11,273 nt of DNA, taken from Verrucomicrobiales bacterium. GTDB taxonomy: Bacteria > Verrucomicrobiota > Verrucomicrobiia > Limisphaerales > UBA1096. Positions 5,423 to 11,273 of the stretch are shown here, piece after piece (position 1 is the first letter of the stretch; each line of letters starts with the position of its first letter). Under the pieces are notes generated by a model. That model ran no database searches. It had not been told where the DNA came from and saw only the letters and a program-made list of their open reading frames with translations. The DNA is taken from assembly GCA_011523195.1 (NCBI GenBank), contig WTHH01000229.1:1-11273 (forward strand), written 5' to 3'. The translations under genes and the position numbers were made by a program.

Positions 5423-7106
5423 GCGCGAAACGGTGACGGGAGGGTGGCGACTTCGCAAGCCAAAAGCCGTGCGCTCGACTCGCCGCGGGGGCTCGGGCAA
5501 TATTGCGTATCTGAGTGCGATCAAAAAACTTGGCCAGGCGAGGTGGCTGTTGGCGATGCTGGTGGGACTGGCCTGGGCGCTGGCGTATCCCGAGCCGCGC
5601 TGGTCGGTGTTCGCCTGGCTGGTGCCGGGCTGTTTGCTGGCCGTGGTGTCCGGCAGGGAAGGGTGGCGACTGTTCGGCTTGGCCTTTTTGGCGGCACTGG
5701 TCTTTCGATTGGTCTCGCTGCGGTTTCTATTGAACATCCCGCACACGGGCGGTGCGATCGGCGGCTGGCTGGCATTGAGCGTTTACGCGGCGCTGTTCTC
5801 GGCGGCATGGGCCTGGCTTTGTGGTGTCTGGTTTCGCTGCGGTTTGGCGAATCAAAACTGGCCGTGGATCAAGCGGTTTTGCTTTGGCCTGTTTGCCGCT
5901 GCGATCTGGGTGGGGATTGAGATGTTTCAGGCCCGGGCGCTCGGTGGTTACCCGTGGAATTTGCTGGGCGTCACTCAGTTTGAAAACAACCCGCTGATTC
6001 AGATTGCCGCGTTCACCGGCGTTTACGGGGTCTCGTTTTTGATCGTCTGGTTTTCGGTCAGCGTGTTTTTTGCGATTCTGAAAATCCGCCGGGCTACGGC
6101 GAATCCCTGGGCATGGATGACCGACCTGGCTGCACCCTGCATCGTTCTCGTGTGTGTGTGCACGTTCGGTTTTTTGCGGTTGGACGTGATCGTAAAAATA
6201 AGCGAGCCGTTTCGGGTGGCGGTGGTGCAGCCGAGCATTCCGCAGCGATTGATCTGGGAATCCGGCAACAAGGAGGAGCGGATGGGCAAGGTGCTCGAGC
6301 TTTCCGAGTTGGCGCTGGTCTCCAAACCGGACGTGTTGATCTGGCCGGAGTCCAGCGCTCCGGTGACACAGGAAAACTGGCCGCGCGTGAAGCGTCTGAT
6401 GCAGGAGGCGAACACGCCGTTGATCCTTGGCATTGATGACTTCGAGCGGGATGCCGACACCGGGGAGGATCGGTTTTACAACAGCGCGGCGTTCGTGCCG
6501 GTGGATGACAGCGCGCCGGTGGTTTACCGGAAACGCCGGCTTGTAATGTTCGGCGAGTATATCCCCTTTGAAAAGGCCGTGCCGTTCATGAAATATCTTT
6601 CCCCGATTGGTGCCAGTTTTTCCGCGGGCACGGAGGCTGTTCAGTTTCCTGTGGGGGAAGGGAAAACGTCGATGGCGCCTGTGATCTGTTATGAGGACGC
6701 GTTTCCGCACGGGGTGCGGGAGCATGTTTTGCCCGGGACGACGCTGCTCGTCAACCTGACCAACGACGGCTGGTTTGGAGAGGGGCCAGCCCAGTGGCAG
6801 CACGCGGCCAACGCGGTGTTTCGCTGCATCGAGAACCGGGTGCCGATGGTGCGGAGTTGCAACAACGGCCTGTCGTGCTGGGTGGATCGGTTCGGCCGGG
6901 TGCGCCGTTTTTTTGGGGAGGAAAACGGGGACATTTACGGAGCCGGATTCGCTGTGTTCGAGATTCCGCTTGGCCAAGCGCTTGGCCGCTCGTTCTACAA
7001 CCGGCACGGGGATGTGTTCGGCTGGAGCTGCCTTGTGCTGGGGTTGGCCGGCATTATTGCCCGCTTGGCCAAGCGCAGACTACACACCCGCCGAAAAATC
7101 GGTTAA
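5421..7106 (+). CDS. lnt: Apolipoprotein N-acyltransferase
   Basis: Lnt moves an acyl chain from a phospholipid to the N-terminal Cys of lipoproteins in the cytoplasmic membrane, the last step of lipoprotein maturation. The N-terminal half is hydrophobic with several membrane segments (first near ARWLLAMLVGLAWALAY). The C-terminal half is a nitrilase-like domain with the catalytic triad Glu310 (WPESS), Lys371 (YRKRRLVMFGEYIPFE) and Cys423 (VICYED). The Lys-Cys spacing of 52 equals that of the E. coli enzyme as I recall it. Numbering uses the ATG at 5421 (561 residues). That start gives about 40 polar residues before the first helix and overlaps the thuA start; a GTG at 5469 is a good alternative. 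The frame is open upstream, but that part mirrors the thuA signal peptide. The DUF58 gene begins 24 bases after its stop. Confidence 0.94.
   Translation: MRETVTGGWRLRKPKAVRSTRRGGSGNIAYLSAIKKLGQARWLLAMLVGLAWALAYPEPRWSVFAWLVPGCLLAVVSGREGWRLFGLAFLAALVFRLVSLRFLLNIPHTGGAIGGWLALSVYAALFSAAWAWLCGVWFRCGLANQNWPWIKRFCFGLFAAAIWVGIEMFQARALGGYPWNLLGVTQFENNPLIQIAAFTGVYGVSFLIVWFSVSVFFAILKIRRATANPWAWMTDLAAPCIVLVCVCTFGFLRLDVIVKISEPFRVAVVQPSIPQRLIWESGNKEERMGKVLELSELALVSKPDVLIWPESSAPVTQENWPRVKRLMQEANTPLILGIDDFERDADTGEDRFYNSAAFVPVDDSAPVVYRKRRLVMFGEYIPFEKAVPFMKYLSPIGASFSAGTEAVQFPVGEGKTSMAPVICYEDAFPHGVREHVLPGTTLLVNLTNDGWFGEGPAQWQHAANAVFRCIENRVPMVRSCNNGLSCWVDRFGRVRRFFGEENGDIYGAGFAVFEIPLGQALGRSFYNRHGDVFGWSCLVLGLAGIIARLAKRRLHTRRKIG
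6967..6980. repeat. 14-base palindrome CGCTTGGCCAAGCG in lnt
   Basis: This perfect palindrome is followed at once by a further half site (CTTGGCCGC). In the lnt frame it is read as Leu-Gly-Gln-Ala, not as the Leu-Ala-Lys seen at the other in-gene copies, so it is not kept by one favoured peptide. Confidence 0.75.
7062..7075. repeat. 14-base palindrome CGCTTGGCCAAGCG near the end of lnt
   Basis: This is identical to the palindrome 95 bases upstream. It is read here as Arg-Leu-Ala-Lys-Arg in the basic C-terminal tail of Lnt, a poorly conserved part of the protein. Confidence 0.75.
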
Positions 7107-7130
7107 AACCTCCGCCGCGATTGTGTCGCC

Positions 7131-8090
7131 ATGATCCCGAAGGAGATTCTCAAGAAAATCAGGCAGATTGAGCTGCGCACCAAGCGTCTCGTGACCGAGA
7201 CGCTGGCCGGGCAGTACCACAGCGCGTTCAAGGGGCAGGGGCTGCACTTCGAGGAGGTGCGCGAGTACACGCCCGGCGACGAGATTCGATCCATCGACTG
7301 GAACGTGACCGCCCGGATGAATCAGCCGTTCGTAAAGGTGTACTCCGAGGAACGCGAGCTGACGCTAATGCTGCTGGTCGACCTGAGCGGGTCCGGCTTT
7401 TTCGGCTCGGTCGAGCAAACCAAGCGCGAGGTCGCGGCTGAATTGGCCTCAGTGCTGGCGTTTTCCGCCATCCGCAATAACGACAAGGTGGGGCTGATTC
7501 TGTTTACCGACAAGGTCGAGAAATACATGCCGCCCCGCAAAGGGCGTTTTCACGTGCTGCGCGTCATTCGTGAGATTTTGTTTTTCGAGCCGGAAAACCG
7601 GGGAACCGACCTGAACGGCGCGCTGGAGTTTCTCGGGCGCGTTGTGCCGCGAAAGGCAATCACGGTTTGCGTGTCGGATTTTCTCGGGCAAACCAATCCC
7701 ACCCGCCAACTGATGGACGCCCATCTGCGGCGGCACGTCGTCATGTCGGAGACACTCGCGCAGACCTCAGCCACGGCACTGCGGCAGGCGAACCGGCGAC
7801 ACGATGTGGTGGCGGTGCAGGTGACCGACCCACGGGAACTGGAGTTGCCAAACGTCGGCTGGGTAGTGCTGCAGGATGCCGAGACCGGGCAGATTGTGGA
7901 GATTAACACCGGGGACACGCGGCGGCGCGAGGCGTACGCCCAGCGGCAGGCCAATGCGCAGGAGGAACTGGTGAAACTGTTTCGCGTCTCCGGCATCGAC
8001 TCGATCCAACTGCGCACCGACCAGCCGTACGCGACGGCGCTGGAACATTTTTTTGAAATGCGAATGAAGCGCCGGCACCTCGCCGCCTGA
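7131..8090 (+). CDS. DUF58 domain protein (Bat/MoxR-associated)
   Basis: This 319-residue protein has no signal peptide. It contains the DUF58 signature in EVREYTPGDEIRSIDWNVTA (about residues 43-62), followed by VYSEERELTLMLLVDLSGS and a von Willebrand A-like fold (AAELASVLAFSAIRNNDKVG, PPRKGRFHVLRVIREILFF, CVSDF). DUF58 proteins are usually encoded with a MoxR AAA+ ATPase and VWA proteins, and are thought to help assemble or stabilise envelope or metal-containing complexes. Here no MoxR gene is next to it; lnt takes the upstream position. Between SDF (182-184) and RRHD (222-225) there are 37 residues, more than I expect for the family, including a near-repeat RRHVV before RRHDVV. It overlaps the next gene by one base (TGATG). 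Confidence 0.92.
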   Translation: MIPKEILKKIRQIELRTKRLVTETLAGQYHSAFKGQGLHFEEVREYTPGDEIRSIDWNVTARMNQPFVKVYSEERELTLMLLVDLSGSGFFGSVEQTKREVAAELASVLAFSAIRNNDKVGLILFTDKVEKYMPPRKGRFHVLRVIREILFFEPENRGTDLNGALEFLGRVVPRKAITVCVSDFLGQTNPTRQLMDAHLRRHVVMSETLAQTSATALRQANRRHDVVAVQVTDPRELELPNVGWVVLQDAETGQIVEINTGDTRRREAYAQRQANAQEELVKLFRVSGIDSIQLRTDQPYATALEHFFEMRMKRRHLAA

Positions 8091-8695
8091 TGCCCACGAC
8101 CAACACCAACTCCACGGCATTGGTTTTGCCGGACCCGGCGGACGCCACCAATGCGGCGGCGACCGGTGAGGTTGTTGACATCCGGGATATCAAGGGTGCC
8201 GTCGATATCCCCAGCGGTAACGAGTGGGTGTACTGGCTGCTTGGGGCACTGGCTCTGCTCACAATAATCGGGGTGACCGCCTGGCTTGTGAGGCGGCACT
8301 TGGCCAAGCGCGCAGGAGAGCAGGCTCCGCCACCCGCGCCTCCGCCGCATGTCATCGCGTGGAGACGGCTGCAGGATGCGCTTGGCCTGATCCACGACGC
8401 GGAACAGTTTTGCACCGAGGTGTCGTTGATCGTCCGGGTCTATCTCGAGGGCCGATTCAACCTGCACGCACCGGATCGCACGACGGAGGAGTTTTTGTTT
8501 GAACTGCAGTCGAGCAATCGACTGGTGAACGATCACAAGGAGCTGCTTCGTGAGTTTCTCGGTGAGTGCGACATGGTGAAGTTCGCTAAGGCGGAGCCAC
8601 CGGAGACCGAGTTGCGTCGATTGCACGAGGCCGCCAGCCGCCTGGTTGGCGAAACCCAGCCGCGACTGGGCGAGGGGGAGGGCGGCGAACGATGA
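8090..8695 (+). CDS. Single-pass membrane protein of the Bat cluster, resembling DUF4381
   Basis: This 201-residue protein has a polar N-terminus of about 45 residues, one membrane helix (about 46-68, WVYWLLGALALLTIIGVTAW), a basic stop-transfer run with a TTGGCCAA word (HLAKR), a Pro-rich linker and a helical domain. That domain carries the pattern seen in proteins between DUF58 and VWA genes: FCTEVSLIVRVYLEGRFNLH, RTTEEFLFEL, ELLREFLGECDMVKFA. There is no cleavable signal peptide, so the C-terminal domain is probably cytoplasmic, given the flanking arginines. It overlaps the DUF58 gene by one base and the BatA-like gene by four, so the three are translationally coupled. The DUF4381 name is from memory of the family pattern; the role is presumed to be in the same complex. 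Confidence 0.85.
   Translation: MPTTNTNSTALVLPDPADATNAAATGEVVDIRDIKGAVDIPSGNEWVYWLLGALALLTIIGVTAWLVRRHLAKRAGEQAPPPAPPPHVIAWRRLQDALGLIHDAEQFCTEVSLIVRVYLEGRFNLHAPDRTTEEFLFELQSSNRLVNDHKELLREFLGECDMVKFAKAEPPETELRRLHEAASRLVGETQPRLGEGEGGER
8300..8307. repeat. TTGGCCAA palindrome in the Bat-cluster membrane protein
   Basis: This exact copy lies within the 10-base palindrome CTTGGCCAAG (8299-8308). It is read as His-Leu-Ala-Lys-Arg just after the membrane helix. Confidence 0.7.
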
Positions 8696-9696
8696 GGCTG
8701 GAGAGTCCATGGTGGTTGCTGCTGCTGATCCTATTTCCGTTGATCGGCTGGGTGCGGCGCCGTTGGCTAGGCGGGCGGGCGTCGCTGATGTTTTCGTCGG
8801 TGCAACTGGTGCGGGGCATCACCGGCCTGGCCAAGCCGCGATCAGGGCTGCTGCTTGGCCTGTTGCGCTGGACTGCGCTGCTGCTTTTCGTCATTGGCAT
8901 GGCGCGTCCGCAATGGGGTGAGGGCACGGAGAAAATCAAGGCGAGCGGCATCGATATCGTGGTCGCGTTTGACCTGTCCGGCAGTATGTTGGCTGAGGAT
9001 TTTGACCAAAATGGGCAACGGGTAAACCGGGCGACGGTGGCCAAGGAGGTGCTGAAGGGATTCGTCGAGGACAGGCCGGCGGACCGGATCGGGCTGGTGG
9101 CGTTTGCGGGGCGGGCGTACATCGCGGCGCCGCTCACGCTCGACCACGATTTTCTGTTGGCAAATCTCGAGCGACTGGAGGCCGGCAGCGAGGCGATTGA
9201 GGATGGAACCGCAATTGGCTCCGCGATCAGCGCCGGGTTGAACCGGCTGCGGGATCTGGACTCGGAAAGCCGCATCGTTATCCTTATGACGGATGGCCAA
9301 AACAACTCCGGCAGCGTCAATCCGTTGACGGCGGCCGAGGCGGCGGAACTGCTCGGCGTGAAGGTGTACGCCATCGGCGTCGGCACGCGCGGCGTGGCCC
9401 CCATGCCGTACACGGATGTGTTTAACCGAAAGCGTTACCGCAACGTGGAGGTTAACATCGACGAGGAGACGTTGCAGAAAATCGCGAAGCAAACCGGCGG
9501 CGAATATTTTCGGGCCGACACAACCAGTAGACTGCGCAAGATTTACGAGCAGATCGACTCGATGGAAAAAACCGAGGTCGAGGTCGAACGCTATTTTCAC
9601 TACGACGAACTGTTTCATTTCTTCGTGATCGCGGGACTGGCACTGCTGCTGCTCGAGTTGGCTCTCGCGAATTCAGTCTGGTTGAAACTGCCGTAG
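8692..9696 (+). CDS. BatA-like membrane-anchored von Willebrand A protein
   Basis: This 334-residue protein has the BatA layout: an N-terminal hydrophobic helix (about 6-20, WWLLLLILFPLIGW), a second near 55-70 (LLRWTALLLFVIGMARPQWG), a VWA domain, and a C-terminal helix (about 306-325). The metal-ion-dependent adhesion site is complete: D94-L-S96-G-S98, T173 (in DGTAIGSA) and D201 (in MTDGQN). Such proteins sit in the cytoplasmic membrane and work with DUF58/MoxR partners, named for aerotolerance in Bacteroides. The start overlaps the previous stop (ATGA), and a strong purine-rich ribosome site GGGGGAGGG lies at 8674-8682. Only one VWA gene is present; the usual second (BatB) and BatC/BatD genes are not next to it. 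The following gene starts 21 bases on. Confidence 0.93.
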   Translation: MRLESPWWLLLLILFPLIGWVRRRWLGGRASLMFSSVQLVRGITGLAKPRSGLLLGLLRWTALLLFVIGMARPQWGEGTEKIKASGIDIVVAFDLSGSMLAEDFDQNGQRVNRATVAKEVLKGFVEDRPADRIGLVAFAGRAYIAAPLTLDHDFLLANLERLEAGSEAIEDGTAIGSAISAGLNRLRDLDSESRIVILMTDGQNNSGSVNPLTAAEAAELLGVKVYAIGVGTRGVAPMPYTDVFNRKRYRNVEVNIDEETLQKIAKQTGGEYFRADTTSRLRKIYEQIDSMEKTEVEVERYFHYDELFHFFVIAGLALLLLELALANSVWLKLP

Positions 9697-9717
9697 TATT
9701 CCGCCTACACTCCCGGC

Positions 9718-11273
9718 ATGTTGATCAGGTGCTTCATCGTTCTTTTGTTTTGCGCCTCGGCGCATGCGGTGAAGAAGCGCGTACAGCCGGTGGTGGAAAA
9801 GCCGTTGGTCCCGGAGGAGGCGGCGCGCACGATGCAGGTGCCGGAGGGGTTCAACGTCACGCTCTTTGCCGGTGAACCGACGATCACACAGCCGATTGGT
9901 TTTTGTATCGATGACCGTGGACGACTGTGGGTGGCGGAGGCGAAGAATTACCCGGACAAAAAAGCGGGCAAAAACGATCGTATTATCATCCTCGAGGACA
10001 TCGACGGGGACGGACGGCACGATGAGCGGATCGTGTTTTACGACAAACTCGATTACGTGAGCGGCATCGAGGTGGGGTTCGGCGGGGCGTGGGTGATGTC
10101 GATTCCCAACTTTTATTTCATCCCGGACGAGGATTACGACGGTGTGCCGGATGGCGAACCGAAGGTGCTGCTGGATGGGTTTGGCACGCACGCCAACGCC
10201 CACAACATCGCCAATGGATTCGCCTGGGGGCCGGACGGATGGTTGTACGGCACGCACGGTGTCACCAACTGGTCGCTGCCGGGAAAACCGGGCACGCCGA
10301 AGGAGGAACGCCGCCGGCTTGAGGGCGGCGTGTGGCGGTATCATCCCGTGCGTCACAAATGGGAGTCGTTCGCGGTGGGCACGACGAACCCGTGGGGCAT
10401 CGACTGGAACGATTACGGCCACGCCTTCATCTGCAACTGCGTCAACCCGCACTTGTTCCACGTCATTCAGGGCGCGTTTTATGCGCCGGGCCGCAATCGG
10501 CCCACGAGCAGGTATGCCTATGAACGCATCGAGACGATTGCGGATCACCTGCATTTTTCGAACACGAAAACCATCCGCGCAGGCATCGGCACTCCTGAGG
10601 AGGATCTGGTCGGCGGCGGCCACGCGCACTGCGGCACGATGGTCTATCTCGGCGACAACTGGCCGGATGAATACCGGGGGGATGTGTTCATGAACAACAT
10701 CCACGGCCGCCGCATTAATCACGACAGGCTGACACGCAGGGACAGCGGTTATGCCGCCAGCCATGCCCCGGACGTGGTGCGATCTGCCGACCCGTGGTTC
10801 GTCGGGGTGACTCTCGCCTATGGGCCGGATGGTGGGGTGTTCGTAAGTGACTTTTCCGACACAGGCGAATGTCATCATACCCGCAACACCCGCAAATACA
10901 CCGGGCGCATTTTTAAGATTACCTACGGTAAACCGGAGCCGTGGAAGGGTGACATTGGTAAATTGAAAAACATCGAATTGGCGGATCACCTTACATATTT
11001 GCTTCAAAATGGCACACTGAAAAATGGAGATCTGCCCTGTGGGGAAGAGGGAATTAATCTTGTTTGTCAGCTCTACCAAATATCACTGGCTAGTCACCCC
11101 GATTCTCTTCAACAGCCTGCTCCCGGACAGCTCCTTGAGGCATTGTTGGATGTTATGGATAATTCTGAACGGCAAATTTATACGAGAGTTCTTGCTCTAC
11201 AGGTCCTTGAGGAGTTATCTCGAAAACATTCCAATGTTGCTAGTGCACAATGGTTGCAAGCCCCGAATGGTTT
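9718..11273 (+). CDS. PVC-type membrane-bound dehydrogenase (beta-propeller), 3' end outside window
   Basis: A signal peptide (MLIRCFIVLLFCASAHA) opens a frame still open at the right edge; 518 codons are visible. The mature protein shows signatures of the large PVC-specific exported dehydrogenase family: VPEGFNVTLFAGEPTITQPI, DDRGRLWVAEAKNYP, IIILEDIDGDGRHD, GFAWGPDGWLYGTHG, NPWGIDWNDYGHAFICN and the end-of-propeller GRIFKITYG. Acidic loops DIDGDG (94-99) and DEDYDG (137-142) may bind calcium. Full-length members usually continue into helical repeats and a C-terminal CxxCH heme domain, which would lie outside. From about residue 398 the base composition changes abruptly: GC falls to 45 percent (132 of 293 bases from 10981) and GC3 to about 35 percent, against roughly 65 and 80 percent earlier. 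The frame stays open and protein-like. No Shine-Dalgarno is seen before the ATG. Confidence 0.88.
   Translation, partial: MLIRCFIVLLFCASAHAVKKRVQPVVEKPLVPEEAARTMQVPEGFNVTLFAGEPTITQPIGFCIDDRGRLWVAEAKNYPDKKAGKNDRIIILEDIDGDGRHDERIVFYDKLDYVSGIEVGFGGAWVMSIPNFYFIPDEDYDGVPDGEPKVLLDGFGTHANAHNIANGFAWGPDGWLYGTHGVTNWSLPGKPGTPKEERRRLEGGVWRYHPVRHKWESFAVGTTNPWGIDWNDYGHAFICNCVNPHLFHVIQGAFYAPGRNRPTSRYAYERIETIADHLHFSNTKTIRAGIGTPEEDLVGGGHAHCGTMVYLGDNWPDEYRGDVFMNNIHGRRINHDRLTRRDSGYAASHAPDVVRSADPWFVGVTLAYGPDGGVFVSDFSDTGECHHTRNTRKYTGRIFKITYGKPEPWKGDIGKLKNIELADHLTYLLQNGTLKNGDLPCGEEGINLVCQLYQISLASHPDSLQQPAPGQLLEALLDVMDNSERQIYTRVLALQVLEELSRKHSNVASAQWLQAPNG

Noticed and set aside
5423..5746. Upstream extension of the thuA-like frame by 108 codons
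   Set aside because: The added part lies before an evident signal peptide and is antisense to the lnt N-terminal region, so the ATG at 5422 is the better start.
4598..5920. 440-codon + strand frame opposite the thuA-like gene and overlapping lnt
   Set aside because: It lies antisense to clear ThuA motifs and then out of frame with Lnt; no domain or signal is visible.
5727..7007. 426-codon minus-strand frame opposite lnt
   Set aside because: It is antisense to the Lnt catalytic domain; composition is His/Arg-rich as expected of a mirror frame.
7550..8710. 386-codon minus-strand frame opposite the DUF58 and membrane protein genes
   Set aside because: It spans two overlapped real genes and has no domain; mirror of GC-rich coding sequence.
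9673..11079. 468-codon minus-strand frame opposite the dehydrogenase
   Set aside because: The + strand shows conserved family motifs throughout and a signal peptide; the opposite frame has none.
1..11273. Mobile elements, CRISPR arrays, tRNA or rRNA genes, defence genes
   Set aside because: I looked for transposase motifs, terminal inverted repeats, spaced direct repeats and tRNA-like TTCNANNC arms and found none that I could support.

Overview
The window suggests a Verrucomicrobiota bacterium or another member of the PVC superphylum. The main evidence is two exported protein types typical of that group: a planctomycete-type cytochrome c domain joined to leucine-rich repeats, and a PVC-type membrane-bound dehydrogenase (beta-propeller). 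A secreted ThuA-like protein, a high-GC coding style and mostly weak or absent Shine-Dalgarno sequences fit this. The assignment is an inference from gene content; there is no rRNA or other decisive marker. Coding density is very high, with only about 270 noncoding bases, and no gene-free stretch exceeds about 112 bases.

Layout. (1) 1-663: the C-terminal part of sigma-54 (RpoN), running in from the left edge. (2) 739-1986: an exported cytochrome c / LRR / double cysteine-module protein, with a sigma-70-like promoter candidate in front and a strong intrinsic terminator behind (2003-2032). (3) 2099-3152: a compact + strand trio of a small TPR protein, a Rieske ferredoxin overlapping it by 8 bases, and a 91-residue charged helical protein. 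(4) 3149-5422, minus strand: a run transcribed as thuA-like, then a cyclophilin, a 70-residue unknown and a NUDIX hydrolase. It meets the + strand trio tail to tail with overlapping stop codons. (5) 5421-9696, + strand: apolipoprotein N-acyltransferase (lnt), then a Bat/aerotolerance-type set (DUF58 protein, a one-TM protein resembling DUF4381, and a BatA-like VWA protein) joined by 1- and 4-base overlaps. (6) 9718 to the end: a PVC-type dehydrogenase cut by the right edge.

How they may work together. Lnt, the DUF58/VWA set, ThuA, the dehydrogenase and the cytochrome/LRR protein all act at or beyond the cytoplasmic membrane, so much of the window concerns the cell envelope and periplasm. The TPR/Rieske pair looks like a small redox or assembly unit of unknown partner.

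I found no defence system, mobile element, CRISPR array or RNA gene. The signals most worth following are: an 8-base palindrome TTGGCCAA present ten times, far above chance and over-represented in the tiny noncoding fraction; a sharp fall in GC and GC3 inside the last gene near 10,910, which may mark a chimeric join or a transferred segment; and the unusual domain make-up of the cytochrome/LRR protein.
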